Positions 19,012 through 29,257 of a stretch of 64,000 bases of DNA are shown here, piece by piece. The first letter of the stretch is position 1; each line of letters starts with the position of its first letter. Under the pieces are notes generated by a model. It ran no database searches, was not told where the DNA came from, and saw nothing but the letters and a program-made list of their open reading frames with translations. The translations under genes were made by a program, and so were the position numbers. The DNA is from Nitrosomonas cryotolerans ATCC 49181 (GTDB lineage Bacteria; Pseudomonadota; Gammaproteobacteria; Burkholderiales; Nitrosomonadaceae), in contig NZ_FSRO01000001.1 in NCBI RefSeq assembly GCF_900143275.1, forward strand, positions 248,001 to 312,000. The letters run 5' to 3'.

Positions 19012-19671
19012 TCAAATGGTTATTGTCCGGACGCCGCTGTCGGTGCCCAGCAACAAAGTATTGGCACCGCGTTTTGCGAAAAGTCCGTTTGTGACAACAC
19101 CTGTTATCTGGTTCAGCGTCGCTTCCAGTTCAACGGGGTTCATGATTTGTAAGCCATGAATATCTAGAATAACGTTGCCATTGTCGGTGGTAAATCCTTG
19201 ACGTAACGCGGGTTGTCCGCCGATGAGTGCAATTTCGCGCGCAACATAACTGCGTGCCATCGGAATCACCTCTATCGGCAGGGGAAAATTGCCGAGTATG
19301 TTGACGAGCTTGCTTTGATCGGCAATACAAATAAATTTTCTTGCAATGGCCGCCACGATTTTTTCCCTGGTGAGCGCACCTCCACCTCCCTTGATCATGT
19401 GCAGGTGTTCCGTGATTTCATCCGCACCATCCACGTATACAGGCAGGTCGTTAATATTATTTAGATCAAGCACTTCGATACCATGATGCTTGAGGCGTTG
19501 TGCGGTAGCATCGGAACTGGCGATGGCACCTTCGATTTTATGCTTGATTTTAGCTAATTCGTCGATAAAATAGTTGGCGGTAGAACCGGTTCCGACGCCA
19601 ACGATACAACCGACGGGAATATGTTGAATTGCGGCTTGCGCAGCCGCCTGTTTCTGTTCGTTTTGGGCCAT
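19012..19671 (-). CDS. rpiA: Ribose-5-phosphate isomerase A
   Basis: A 219-residue RpiA of normal length, interconverting ribose 5-phosphate and ribulose 5-phosphate in the pentose phosphate pathway. Visible signatures are [14 protein letters not shown] (phosphate loop), VDGADEI with the catalytic aspartates, [14 protein letters not shown], and the C-terminal [15 protein letters not shown]. An AAGGA ribosome binding site precedes the ATG. It is the first gene of the minus-strand rpiA-phoU-ppx run, 72 bp ahead of phoU. Confidence 0.96.
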   Translation of the reverse strand: MAQNEQKQAAAQAAIQHIPVGCIVGVGTGSTANYFIDELAKIKHKIEGAIASSDATAQRLKHHGIEVLDLNNINDLPVYVDGADEITEHLHMIKGGGGALTREKIVAAIARKFICIADQSKLVNILGNFPLPIEVIPMARSYVAREIALIGGQPALRQGFTTDNGNVILDIHGLQIMNPVELEATLNQITGVVTNGLFAKRGANTLLLGTDSGVRTITI

Positions 19672-19848
19672 AGTGTCCTTGTGCTGATATAAAATTAAAA
19701 TGATTCGTCAGCATAGCGTTATCTATTCATTTAGACAATCTTTCATGCCAACAGGATGAAAACCTGCGGTGATATAAAATAAGATAGCAAGAGATTGTTT
19801 TAAAATACTTGAAAATTAAAATTTTTACTTTTCAGGCTTCTGATAATG

Positions 19849-19944
19849 ATAGCTCAGATTATTTGAAAATATTTTTCTGAAACAGCCCTTTTACCGGTGC
19901 AATTAGATTAAACCGATAGTCTGTTATGAAATAATCCGAGCTAT
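19849..19944. repeat. Imperfect 16-bp inverted repeat upstream of rpiA/mutL
   Basis: ATAGCTCAGATTATTT at 19849-19864 is the inverse of AAATAATCCGAGCTAT at 19929-19944 except for one position, enclosing 64 bases. It lies in the 506-bp gap between the divergent rpiA and mutL, directly before the TnpB relic. It may be a degraded small mobile repeat or the stem of a transcript. No target-site duplication was found around it. Confidence 0.4.
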
Positions 19945-19957
19945 TCGCTTACCCTGA

Positions 19958-20110
19958 TTTAATATGCTAAGGGCAGGATGTGCCCAGCTCGCCTGCCAAG
20001 CGAACAATGCAGCCATGTCGTCAGCAACCGGAACTCACCGAAGTCATCTGCCCCATTCCGGGGTAGAGATAGCAGGAATCCCCTGTCTTTAGGCGAGGAA
20101 GGATGTCAAG
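19958..20110 (+). pseudogene. tnpB: 3' relic of a TnpB gene with IS200/IS605-type right end
   Basis: After a stop, one frame reads NMLRAGCAQLACQANNAA, then SATGTHRS, then VEIAGIPCL and a stop at 20090. This pattern (NILRAG...LACQ...SATGTHRS...) is the usual C-terminus of proteobacterial TnpB/OrfB proteins. It is followed by a hairpin-bearing tail, AATCCCCTGTCTTTAGGCG then GGATGTCAAG, which closely resembles the right end of the tnpB element at 39.3 kb (AATCCCCTTCG...GAGCAGTCAAG). Only about 45 codons survive, so the nuclease is lost, but the omegaRNA-encoding end could remain. No left end was found. The remaining bases of the rpiA-mutL gap hold only the inverted repeat and AT-rich sequence. 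Confidence 0.7.
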
Positions 20111-20180
20111 AAAATCCGGAACACGATACCATGCGGTATCCAAAGATATAATAATCGTATTATTTTAGCTTGATCTTGTG

Positions 20181-21971
20181 ATGGCCTCTATTAAATCGCT
20201 CCCAGAACTATTAGTTAATCAGATTGCGGCAGGTGAAGTGGTGGAACGTCCTGCAGCTGCATTCAAAGAAATATTGGAGAACAGTATCGATGCGAATGCC
20301 AGTGAAGTGACAGCACAACTGGTTCAAGGTGGCATCAAGCGAATTCGAGTAGTGGATAATGGCACGGGTATTTTAAAAGAAGAGTTATCGCTCGCACTTG
20401 ATCGGCATGCCACCAGTAAAATCCGTACATTGGAAGATTTACAGCATATAACTAGCCTGGGCTTTCGTGGAGAGGCACTGGCAAGTATTGCAGCCATCTC
20501 ACGTCTGACCTTGACAAGCCGGAAGGCGGAAGCAGATCATGCCTGGCAGATAGGGGTTGCAGGCAAACAACTATCGCAGCCGAAACCGGCTTCACTGGCC
20601 ATCGGAACTACGGTAGAAGTTGATGACCTTTATTTTAATATTCCCGCGAGACGCAAATTCTTAAAGACTGAAGCCACTGAATTCGCACATTGCGAGGAAG
20701 TATTCAAACGCATGGCCTTGTCGCGGCCTGATATTGGTTTTGTCTTGCAACATAATGAGAAACTGCGTATTCAGCTGGGCATCACAGATTTGCGACGACG
20801 TATTATGGCCGTGCTGGGCGAAGCATTCGGTCAGGCTTCTCTATCTGTGGATGAACAATCGACAGGCATTCGTTTGTATGGTTTGGTGGCCTTGCCTGCA
20901 TATGCGCGTGCTTCACGTGACGCTCAATATTTTTTTGTGAATAATCGCTTTGTGCGTGATAAGTTAATTACGCATGCCTTGCGTGAGGCTTACCGGGATA
21001 TTTTACATCTGGATCGGCATCCGGCTTTTGTGCTGTTTCTTGACTTGAATTCAGGTGAGGTGGATGTAAATGTGCACCCAACTAAGGCCGAGGTACGCTT
21101 TCGTGATTCGCGCGCGCTCCATCAATTTATTTTTCATTCCATTCATAAAGCATTAGCGTCAACACATTCGCAATTGGAGTATGCGCATCAGCCGACAGTC
21201 GCCAAACCACCCTTTCCTTATTATCCACAGAAAAGCATAACTTTAGCTTCTGTGACTGAGCAGCCTTCGGCGTTTTATGCAAACTCATCACAGATAACGA
21301 CAGATACATCTGCACCGCAGTCTACAGGCATAAAAATGGCGGCCGGTATCGTAAGTGCGTTAGAACGCATTGAAAAAGAACCCGCGTGTCCTCCTCTGGG
21401 ATTTGCATTGGGGCAACTCCTGGGGATTTATATATTGGCACAGAATAGCCGAGGCTTAATTATTGTGGATATGCATGCGGCACATGAGCGCATCGTGTAT
21501 GAGAAATTGAAGTCAGCATGGGATCATCAGATGTTACCCATGCAATCATTGCTGATGCCTATTACCCTTCAGGCAGATAGTCTGGATATCGCAACCGTCG
21601 AGGAAAATCAGGCTGCGCTCGGTAAGCTGGGATTTGAAATTGCTGTACTGTCGCCCGCGACGCTGGTGGTTCGTGCGATACCGAGCTTGCTTCAGGACGG
21701 AGAGGCGGCAGAATTAGCACAGGGGGTATTAAAAGAGATGCGCGAATATGGTGCGAGTCAGCTATTAACCGGTCGTCGCAATGAAATGCTGGCAACCATG
21801 GCCTGTCATGGTTCTGTCCGTGCTAATCGTACGTTGACAATTCCGGAAATGAATGCGTTGCTCCGTGAAATGGAAACAACCGAGCGTGCGGATCAATGCA
21901 ACCATGGCAGACCTACCTGGTTTGAAATAAGCCTTGCGGATTTGGATAAAATGTTCATGCGTGGGAAATAG
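20181..21971 (+). CDS. mutL: DNA mismatch repair protein MutL, endonuclease type
   Basis: MutL (596 residues from ATG 20181; GTG at 20178 is the alternative start) links MutS mismatch recognition to strand removal. The N-terminal GHKL ATPase has ILENSIDANA, VVDNGTGI and LGFRGEALAS. The C-terminal dimerisation domain begins near residue 405 and has DMHAAHERIVYE, which fits the metal-binding endonuclease motif DQHA(X2)E(X4)E, together with ACHGSVR and CNHGRP. This predicts a nicking MutL, unlike E. coli MutL that relies on MutH. The usual neighbour miaA is absent. Upstream lies the TnpB relic, so its promoter probably lies in or after that relic. Confidence 0.95.
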   Translation: MASIKSLPELLVNQIAAGEVVERPAAAFKEILENSIDANASEVTAQLVQGGIKRIRVVDNGTGILKEELSLALDRHATSKIRTLEDLQHITSLGFRGEALASIAAISRLTLTSRKAEADHAWQIGVAGKQLSQPKPASLAIGTTVEVDDLYFNIPARRKFLKTEATEFAHCEEVFKRMALSRPDIGFVLQHNEKLRIQLGITDLRRRIMAVLGEAFGQASLSVDEQSTGIRLYGLVALPAYARASRDAQYFFVNNRFVRDKLITHALREAYRDILHLDRHPAFVLFLDLNSGEVDVNVHPTKAEVRFRDSRALHQFIFHSIHKALASTHSQLEYAHQPTVAKPPFPYYPQKSITLASVTEQPSAFYANSSQITTDTSAPQSTGIKMAAGIVSALERIEKEPACPPLGFALGQLLGIYILAQNSRGLIIVDMHAAHERIVYEKLKSAWDHQMLPMQSLLMPITLQADSLDIATVEENQAALGKLGFEIAVLSPATLVVRAIPSLLQDGEAAELAQGVLKEMREYGASQLLTGRRNEMLATMACHGSVRANRTLTIPEMNALLREMETTERADQCNHGRPTWFEISLADLDKMFMRGK

Positions 21972-22060
21972 ATGCACTAAAAGCAATCGATGAGGCTGAT
22001 TCTCTCGAAAATACAGGGGTATATGGATGCTCCGCGCTTAATGATGCTGCATTCCAGGCA

Positions 22061-25000
22061 TTATGGTTGAATATATCGGGTGATATGCGCGAGTAATGCT
22101 TCTTCTTTATAGGGCTTGCCGAGGAATAGATTCACACCCAACGCACTGGCCATCTCGCGATGTTTATCTGCGGTGCGCGATGAAATGATGATAATTGGAA
22201 TATTCACCGTATCCGGATTATTGCGTATATGTCGGATCAATTCAAAACCATTCATGTTAGGCATCTCCAGATCAACCAGCATGACATCCGGAATGACATC
22301 CCGTAGCAACTGGATGGCACCCAGGCCATCCTTAGCGATTAATACCTCGCAGCCTTCTCGCTCAAGTAAACGACCGGTTACTTTGCGCACCGTTAAAGAA
22401 TCATCCACAACCATAATCGTTGCGGCGCCCATCGATTTTTCAGACATTGCGGATGGCTCTGGTTGTGGTGCAGGTGTCGTGCGTGTTTTTTGTACCTCAT
22501 CTCGCTGCATGAGCTTTATCGGGTTGATAATCAGAATAATCTCACCATCACCCATGATAGTGGCACCTTCAACCCCCGGTGCACGGGCTAGTTGTGGCCC
22601 GATATTTTTAACGACAATCTCACTATTGCCAATCAATTCATCCACGTGTAGGGCCAGTCGTAAGGTGCCGCTATGCAATAATATGATTCGATTGTATCGC
22701 TTTATTTCAGGCACATGTTCTTGCTTTCCGAACAGATGGGAAAGGTGGAAAAATGGATAGTTTTTTTCATTAAAATCAACGATTTGGGTTTGATAGGCGG
22801 CCTGTAGTGCATCGCTATCGAATTCTTTTACTTGTTCCACAATGACAGTGGGGATAGCATAAATTTGTGTCTCGGCGCGTACTAGCAGGGTTTGTGCGAC
22901 GGCGAGGGTCAATGGCAGGTGAATGCTGAAAGTGGTTCCCTGGTCGATTTCCGAATTAACCGTGATATGCCCGCCCAGTGTAGCAATTTCGTTCTTGACG
23001 ATATCCATGCCAATGCCTCGTCCTGCGATTCCAGTTACGGCTTCTGAAGTTGAAAGCCCGTGCATAAAAATGAGCGCCCTGATTTGTTCATCATCTAAAG
23101 CTGCATTTTGTGGTATCAAATCCAATTGTAGCGCCTTCTTGTGAATACGTGCGATATCCAGGCCACTCCCATCGTCGCTTAAAATAATGATGACCTCATT
23201 GCCTTCCTGCTGCAGATTAATCGTAATCTGACCTGTTTCAGGCTTCCCGAGCTGTCTTCTCCTGTCGGGTGCTTCGATACCATGTACGATTGCATTACGC
23301 AGCAAATGCTCAAGTGAGGAATTCATCCTTTCCAGCACACTGCGGTCTATTTCAATTTCATCGCCCTGGATTTCTAAACTTGCTTTCTTGCCGATGTCTT
23401 TAGCTGACTGTCTGACAAGGCGATAATAATGTTCCGAAAAACGACCAAAAGGTATCGTACGAATACGCATTAACTCCTGCTGCAACTTACGGTTCATCCG
23501 TGCTTGTTGTGCGACAGCCTCTTCTGTCGTGCTGTGGGTTATGTGCAAGCTTTGTTTTACAGTGACAATATCATCGACGCTTTCGGCCATGAGCCGGGTC
23601 AGTTCCTGGAAGCGAGTGAAACGGTCAAATTCCAATGGATCGAATGATGGCTCACCCTCCTGCGTGCTTGCAAGGTGCGATTGCATCTGTGTTTCTGCCT
23701 GAATTTCGATTTCGCGCAATTGGCCACGCAAGCGGTCTGCACTCTCGGTCAAGTCTGACAAGGATTGTTTGAAGTTATATAACTGTGCTTCAATTCCTGA
23801 ACGGACGATGCTGGTTTCGCCGGATTCATTGACCAACTGGTCTATTAATGCAGCATCGACACGCAACATGGTTTTCTGTGCAGCGGGAAAGCATTCGTCT
23901 GATGCGGCCAGCGGCACGGGAATGGTGCCAGCACGCACGTACGACGGGATGATGGTTTCATTCTGCGACTCAGGGACTGGGAGTTCGACCATTTTAGATT
24001 GCTTCTCAGCCGAGAAAGCATGTTGTAGCTGTTCAATATGTTCACTGATACGATCCAGTCCGCTTTCCAATTGATCGATCGTGGAGGTTGATATACCCAT
24101 AGTCTGTTTATGACAGGCAGTCTCAATATCGCTTTCCATCGTATGTAATAATTCGCCAAGTGGGATGGCGCCAGCCATGCGCGCACTTCCTTTCAATGCA
24201 TGTAATGCCCTCAGTAAGGCTTTATGAATATCCTTATTTTGCGGGTGAGTACGCCAGGCGCGCAGGTTGCGACCAATCACAGGTATGAGTTCTTGTGCTT
24301 CTTCAATAAAAAGCAGTAATAACTCGGAATCGATTGGGTCATGGGTTGCAGGCTGTAATGCCGATGATGCAGGGGAGGGAAGGGCTCGGGTGCTGGACGC
24401 TGCATCAGGTTGTGTTTCCATTCCAGCTAAAGTCTTTTCTTGCGACAGGCATTGTGTCAATGTCTGAGACAGTGTCTTGGCTGTCTGTAAAGTGAGCGCT
24501 TCGGGTAATTGCTGATGATGTACTTTTTTCAGCAGTTGGCTCAGGAGCTCAATGGCATCGTGCAGTCGGTGTAAATCGCTTTCGGTGGGCCGCACTGTAT
24601 CCTTTAATCGTTGCGACAACCACTGTTCTAGAGCAAATCCGAGATCAGCAATAAATATGAGCCCTAATGTACGTGAGATACTTGCCAAGGTATGACTGGC
24701 GAGCATAAATTGATGGTTGACCATTGCGTCATGATGCGTAATCAGGTTATTCAGTTCAAGCTCAAGGACTGCAAGGTGCTGATTGGACTCGATAGTGAAT
24801 ATTTCAAACAGGTCGACTGGGATGATAGTGTCGCCAATCGTGATATGACTGGCTAGACGAATTTCAGCAACCGCGTCGGTATCTGCCTTTTTTTCTATTT
24901 CAGTAGAAGGTGCTTCGACTGGAATAATGGTTTCGGGTTCTTTGCCGTTGATTAAATTTTTAGCTAACGAGAGTATTTCATCCGCATTGATTTCGGCAGT

Positions 25001-27106
25001 GCCCAGCACTTTAAGATCGCTACACCATTGGATATATTCACGATGTACACGATCGATTAAATCCAGCAATCCAGGCGTAGCCGGTTTTCTTTCACTCAAA
25101 CGGCGATTTAAAATTTGTTCCATGCTCCAGGCTACTTCACTTAGGCTGGGTAATTTCACCATGCGCCCACTACCTTTGAGCGTATGAAATCCACGTCGTA
25201 GCGTAGCGAGTGATGCAGCATCAGCTGGATCATTGCGGCAGTTTTGCAGGTTATTGGCTATATCCGCAAGTATTTCGCTGGCTTCCTCTAGGAAGATGTC
25301 GAGTAACTCCGAATCAATCGCGGGTGTTGTGCCTTCTTTCTTTAGGTCATTGCTGGGTGTCGTATTCCCGGAGGTTACGAGTGTTGCTTGATTGGTTGTG
25401 GTGTCCTCGAACAGGGCAAGGGCTGTTTCGATAATATGATGATGATCAGGCTGTGCATTTTTATAGGCCTCAATAAAAAAGCCCAGGCTACTTAAACCAT
25501 CAGCTAATAATGTTTGTTCCGATGATGGGATTGTGTACTGCGGATCCAGAAACTGATTAACAAGATGATGACAGAGATTCAGTAGCTTATTGGCTGGTTC
25601 AAGATCGAGCATGATTAAAACACCCGATACTTGTTTGAACAATGGTGATAATGCCGGTAAATCAGTCCGTATCGTTGTGTCGATGAAGAATCGATCCAGA
25701 ATACCTTCTATTTGTTCTAAATTGGCCAGAATTTCTTGCGAGGCCTGCGCCTGCAGTCTTTTTTCTTGTGTTTTATATTCGATCTCATCTGGTCTTGCGG
25801 CATCGGGCGACGAACTGTCATTTTGTTTGCCTGTGGTAATGCCTCGTAAACGGGCAGAAAGCACTTCTATTTGATCGAGTAGTCCGGGTGATGGTTTGTT
25901 GAAATCATCCAGGATATTTTCTACCAGTAACAATGAAGTGGCCATCTCCATTGCCAGATCTTCACCCATATTTTGGGGGCGGATACGTAGATAGGTAATC
26001 GCACCACCCATGACCGTAATTAATTTTTCAAGCGGTAAATACTGGGTCAATATGGCCAATTGCTTGAGTTCTTCAATCTGGGTCACTAATGGAGCCAGTT
26101 TTTCCGGATTACCTGTACTGAATTCTCGCCAGTCATGATTGACTTTCGTCAAGGTTTCACGCATCGCATCCAGGGTTGATTGCAATGTTGTTTTATTGGC
26201 TAATTGTTCATTTGTTTGTGCTTCTAAGGATGCAGAGGGGCTGGGCCACTCATAGGCGTGATTAATTTCCTGAATACGTTTACTGGCCGAGCGGCTGTGA
26301 GCAATCTGATAGAGTATTTCGCGCATGAGTTGCACGGTGCTACCGGGGGTTCCTTCAACCATGCGTCGTATTTCCTGTTCAATTTTTCCACACAGACGGC
26401 GTATGGATAAATCGATGTCGGATTTCTGACTAGGTAGACTATCCAGAAAACCGACAGTTGCCCACCAGAATGATCGTTGTTCTATCGAGCCCGGCATCTT
26501 CTCGATCCGTGCGACTGCAGAGCTCATTTGACGTAAACCTTCTGCATTAGTTGTATCGCGCAGCCATTTGAGTAATCCGGTTTGATACTCGGTGCGGGCT
26601 TGTTTAGCTGAAGCTTTCATCGCTGCGGGTTCCAGTGATGGTGATGCTGCCTGTAAGGGCGGATCCGTTACTAACTTAGGAAAGAATAAATCGCTTTCAG
26701 AAACCTTCTCTAATCCCTGTGCTCGCATTAGATCGCAGTAAACCGGATAGAGGCGTAGCGGATTGTCTTCAGCGCCATGAATCAATTCATGCAGATAATG
26801 TAATAGTGCGCTTACGGTTTGTTTGAGTGTATTGAGTGTGGCGGATTCCGGTTTGATTTTTTCTTGAATTAAGGTATCAGTCAGTTTTCCTATTCTCTGA
26901 CTGATAATAGTGAGGCCATCTAATTCGAGCATTTCAAGTAAACCATTCAGTTGATGAATAGACTGGCGGAATGAATCGATCTGAGTGTCATCATCAAGGT
27001 TTTGAATATAGGCATCCAGATATTGTTCAATTAATGAAAATATTTGATTGATTCCATCCTGAATCCCGATGATCGATGCAATATTGAGCTTGGCTTTAGC
27101 ATTCAT
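22061..27106 (-). CDS. chpA: Hybrid chemosensory histidine kinase ChpA/PilL of the pilus Chp system
   Basis: A 1681-residue CheA-type kinase. Two good HPt domains have phospho-accepting His at about residue 641 (GFHTLKGSGR) and about 969 (LHALKGSAR). A degenerate HPt-like domain (SHTLASIS) lies near residue 800, and the N-terminal 600 residues are helical and HPt-like without a clear His motif. The kinase core follows: an N-box around 1269 (HLLRNAIVHG), a G-box GIAGRGIGMD near 1363, a CheW-like domain about 1400-1540, and a C-terminal receiver with Asp about 1612 (MLVDLEMPNMNG). It receives signals from PilJ and controls twitching motility and cAMP or pilus motors in Pseudomonas. It starts 45 bp after pilJ. 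Confidence 0.92.
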   Translation of the reverse strand: MNAKAKLNIASIIGIQDGINQIFSLIEQYLDAYIQNLDDDTQIDSFRQSIHQLNGLLEMLELDGLTIISQRIGKLTDTLIQEKIKPESATLNTLKQTVSALLHYLHELIHGAEDNPLRLYPVYCDLMRAQGLEKVSESDLFFPKLVTDPPLQAASPSLEPAAMKASAKQARTEYQTGLLKWLRDTTNAEGLRQMSSAVARIEKMPGSIEQRSFWWATVGFLDSLPSQKSDIDLSIRRLCGKIEQEIRRMVEGTPGSTVQLMREILYQIAHSRSASKRIQEINHAYEWPSPSASLEAQTNEQLANKTTLQSTLDAMRETLTKVNHDWREFSTGNPEKLAPLVTQIEELKQLAILTQYLPLEKLITVMGGAITYLRIRPQNMGEDLAMEMATSLLLVENILDDFNKPSPGLLDQIEVLSARLRGITTGKQNDSSSPDAARPDEIEYKTQEKRLQAQASQEILANLEQIEGILDRFFIDTTIRTDLPALSPLFKQVSGVLIMLDLEPANKLLNLCHHLVNQFLDPQYTIPSSEQTLLADGLSSLGFFIEAYKNAQPDHHHIIETALALFEDTTTNQATLVTSGNTTPSNDLKKEGTTPAIDSELLDIFLEEASEILADIANNLQNCRNDPADAASLATLRRGFHTLKGSGRMVKLPSLSEVAWSMEQILNRRLSERKPATPGLLDLIDRVHREYIQWCSDLKVLGTAEINADEILSLAKNLINGKEPETIIPVEAPSTEIEKKADTDAVAEIRLASHITIGDTIIPVDLFEIFTIESNQHLAVLELELNNLITHHDAMVNHQFMLASHTLASISRTLGLIFIADLGFALEQWLSQRLKDTVRPTESDLHRLHDAIELLSQLLKKVHHQQLPEALTLQTAKTLSQTLTQCLSQEKTLAGMETQPDAASSTRALPSPASSALQPATHDPIDSELLLLFIEEAQELIPVIGRNLRAWRTHPQNKDIHKALLRALHALKGSARMAGAIPLGELLHTMESDIETACHKQTMGISTSTIDQLESGLDRISEHIEQLQHAFSAEKQSKMVELPVPESQNETIIPSYVRAGTIPVPLAASDECFPAAQKTMLRVDAALIDQLVNESGETSIVRSGIEAQLYNFKQSLSDLTESADRLRGQLREIEIQAETQMQSHLASTQEGEPSFDPLEFDRFTRFQELTRLMAESVDDIVTVKQSLHITHSTTEEAVAQQARMNRKLQQELMRIRTIPFGRFSEHYYRLVRQSAKDIGKKASLEIQGDEIEIDRSVLERMNSSLEHLLRNAIVHGIEAPDRRRQLGKPETGQITINLQQEGNEVIIILSDDGSGLDIARIHKKALQLDLIPQNAALDDEQIRALIFMHGLSTSEAVTGIAGRGIGMDIVKNEIATLGGHITVNSEIDQGTTFSIHLPLTLAVAQTLLVRAETQIYAIPTVIVEQVKEFDSDALQAAYQTQIVDFNEKNYPFFHLSHLFGKQEHVPEIKRYNRIILLHSGTLRLALHVDELIGNSEIVVKNIGPQLARAPGVEGATIMGDGEIILIINPIKLMQRDEVQKTRTTPAPQPEPSAMSEKSMGAATIMVVDDSLTVRKVTGRLLEREGCEVLIAKDGLGAIQLLRDVIPDVMLVDLEMPNMNGFELIRHIRNNPDTVNIPIIIISSRTADKHREMASALGVNLFLGKPYKEEALLAHITRYIQP

Positions 27107-27151
27107 TAATGGCGTATTAACAACAATAATAATTAAAAATAGGGGTTAGAA

Positions 27152-29257
27152 TCAGACCTTGAAGTTGGATACCGATGCCTTTAATTCAGAGGCAAAACCA
27201 GTTATTTGTTTAATAGATGCCGTTGTCTGCATAGTCCCGTCCGTTGTCTGGCGGGTAATATGTAGAATGTCTTCCATATTCTCAACGACTTTGTTCGCCG
27301 CCTGTGCCTGAGCATGCGTCGTATCAAAAATAGTGCTAACCAGCTGCGCTAAACGCTTTGAAACCTCCTCTATCTCTTCCAGTGCCTGGCCTGCTGAATC
27401 GGAGCGTTTAGCCCCTTTTGCCACGCCTAGCGTACTTCTTTCCATTGCTGCAACGGTATCCCGTGTATCTTCTTGAATTGTCTTGACTAGCGAACTGATT
27501 TGTTTGGTTGCTGCAGCAGAGCGCTCAGCCAGGCGTTGTACTTCGCGTGCAATCACAGTAAATCCACGCCCCGCTTCTCCAGCAGAAGCAGCCTGGATGG
27601 CCGCGTTCAAAGCGAGAACGTTTGTCTGCTCGGTAATATTAGAAATTAATGCAACCATTTCGCCTATTTCTTGAGAGCTTTCTCCCAGGCGTTTGATTCG
27701 TTTTGATGTGTCCTGGATATGCGTACGAATTTCTTTCATTCCGGCAATGGACTCACGTACGGCAAGGGTCCCTTTTTCAGCCGTTGCTAATGATTGTTTG
27801 GCTACTTTGGCCGACTCTGTCGCTGTTTCAGAAACTTCACTGATTGATTCAGCCATACCTAATACAGCGATCGTTGTTTCCTCAATCTTTAATGATTGCT
27901 GCTGTGCTGCGGTTAATAATTTAGATGAAACATGCTGCGCCTGGCTTGAAGCAGTGGCAACCTGAGAACTGGCCTTATTTACTTCCTCTACCAGGGTGTG
28001 CAACTCTTCAATAGTGTAATTAATCGAGTCGGCTATTGCGCCGGTTATATCTTCAGTGACTACGGTGCGTATTGTCAGATCACCGTCGGCTAATTTTTCC
28101 ATGTCATCTAGTAATCGCAGGATTGCCTTTTGAGTGCGCTCAACCTCATTCTCACTGGCTAACAACTGCTTGCGCATGTTTTGCGTCAATGCTCTGGCAA
28201 ATAAGATGCATATCAAAAGCGCAAGTGTGCCAGAAGCATAGATGATGGCATTGAGCGAGAAGACCATGACAGCTGCCTGTTTCTGTAATTCATTGTCAAA
28301 TTCTGTACCGATGCTCAATATCGTTTCGCTGCTTTTGAAAATTTCGTTGATGGCGAACTTGGTTGCGATTACCTTGGCTATTTCTCTTTGTATAATATCC
28401 AGGCGGTCATTAATCTTGCGATAGAGAATCTGGATTTCCGTGAGTATCTTCAGGCTATCTTGTTCTTTGATAGCGGATAGATGCAATTCATTGCTTCCCT
28501 GACTCAAGGCATGAATAATGGTTAGCAGTCGTTTTCGATCATTGATTAGCTGTCCTTTAATGGCAGAGATGGGAAATTCACTGGGTAATATGATGCTGAT
28601 ATTTTTTGTAATGCTTTGGGTGAGCACTTTCATTGTCTCAACGGCGATAATTTCATTGGACAGGCCACCCATCTGTTCCATCTGTTTTGTGAGTTGTTCA
28701 AATAATCTGAGCAATTGACTATTGGTTGTATTAACCTCATGAATTATCCGACCCAAGGTAATTAGGGCATCCTGATTATTCAGAATTAAGTTGATTTTTT
28801 TCTCTGCAAGGTGCCATTTCTGAGTATAGGTTTTAAGCAATAACGCGGGCGAGGCTTCGTTAATAGGGGATATGGTGTTGCCACGGTATACGCCTCCTCG
28901 AGTAAGTAGTGTGATGTAGTCATTAGATTGGTTTTGACTGTCTTGCAGTTGTTTGAATGCAGCTTGATTGCCTAGAATTGTTTGCTGTGCGGCCTTAGTG
29001 AGGCGTTGATTGTGCATTTGTATGCGCGCCGCAATTTCCATTTGAGCGGTGCTGTGTCGGGTGTGTCGTATACTGACAGCCATGGCGGCCAGTAGCAGTA
29101 GCAGGAGTAATAAGAATAAACTACCATAAATCCAGGTTATTCTTGAAATTAGCGGATGCCCTGAAATAGACCGCAACGGCGTGACATTAACCGGTATATT
29201 AGCTTGCTGAGTTACAGCGCTGAATGACGGTCTTAATCTTGATAAAATTCCTGCCAT
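27152..29257 (-). CDS. pilJ: Twitching motility methyl-accepting chemotaxis protein PilJ
   Basis: A 701-residue transducer with a transmembrane helix at about 39-62 (a long run of Leu), a periplasmic PilJ-type helical sensor, a second membrane helix at about 330-356 (IIYASGTLALLICILFA), a HAMP-like linker, and a C-terminal signalling domain whose hairpin tip reads AIQAASAGEAGRGFTVIARE. PilJ senses pilus-surface interactions and activates ChpA. A GGAGAGAG ribosome binding site precedes the ATG. Only chpA follows; pilG, pilH and pilI, which usually precede pilJ, are not in the upstream gap. Confidence 0.93.
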   Translation of the reverse strand: MAGILSRLRPSFSAVTQQANIPVNVTPLRSISGHPLISRITWIYGSLFLLLLLLLLAAMAVSIRHTRHSTAQMEIAARIQMHNQRLTKAAQQTILGNQAAFKQLQDSQNQSNDYITLLTRGGVYRGNTISPINEASPALLLKTYTQKWHLAEKKINLILNNQDALITLGRIIHEVNTTNSQLLRLFEQLTKQMEQMGGLSNEIIAVETMKVLTQSITKNISIILPSEFPISAIKGQLINDRKRLLTIIHALSQGSNELHLSAIKEQDSLKILTEIQILYRKINDRLDIIQREIAKVIATKFAINEIFKSSETILSIGTEFDNELQKQAAVMVFSLNAIIYASGTLALLICILFARALTQNMRKQLLASENEVERTQKAILRLLDDMEKLADGDLTIRTVVTEDITGAIADSINYTIEELHTLVEEVNKASSQVATASSQAQHVSSKLLTAAQQQSLKIEETTIAVLGMAESISEVSETATESAKVAKQSLATAEKGTLAVRESIAGMKEIRTHIQDTSKRIKRLGESSQEIGEMVALISNITEQTNVLALNAAIQAASAGEAGRGFTVIAREVQRLAERSAAATKQISSLVKTIQEDTRDTVAAMERSTLGVAKGAKRSDSAGQALEEIEEVSKRLAQLVSTIFDTTHAQAQAANKVVENMEDILHITRQTTDGTMQTTASIKQITGFASELKASVSNFKV

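Noticed and set aside
22116-22760. 214-codon plus-strand frame within the chpA receiver region
   Set aside because: Antisense shadow of the receiver and CheW-like domains of chpA, without similarity to any family.
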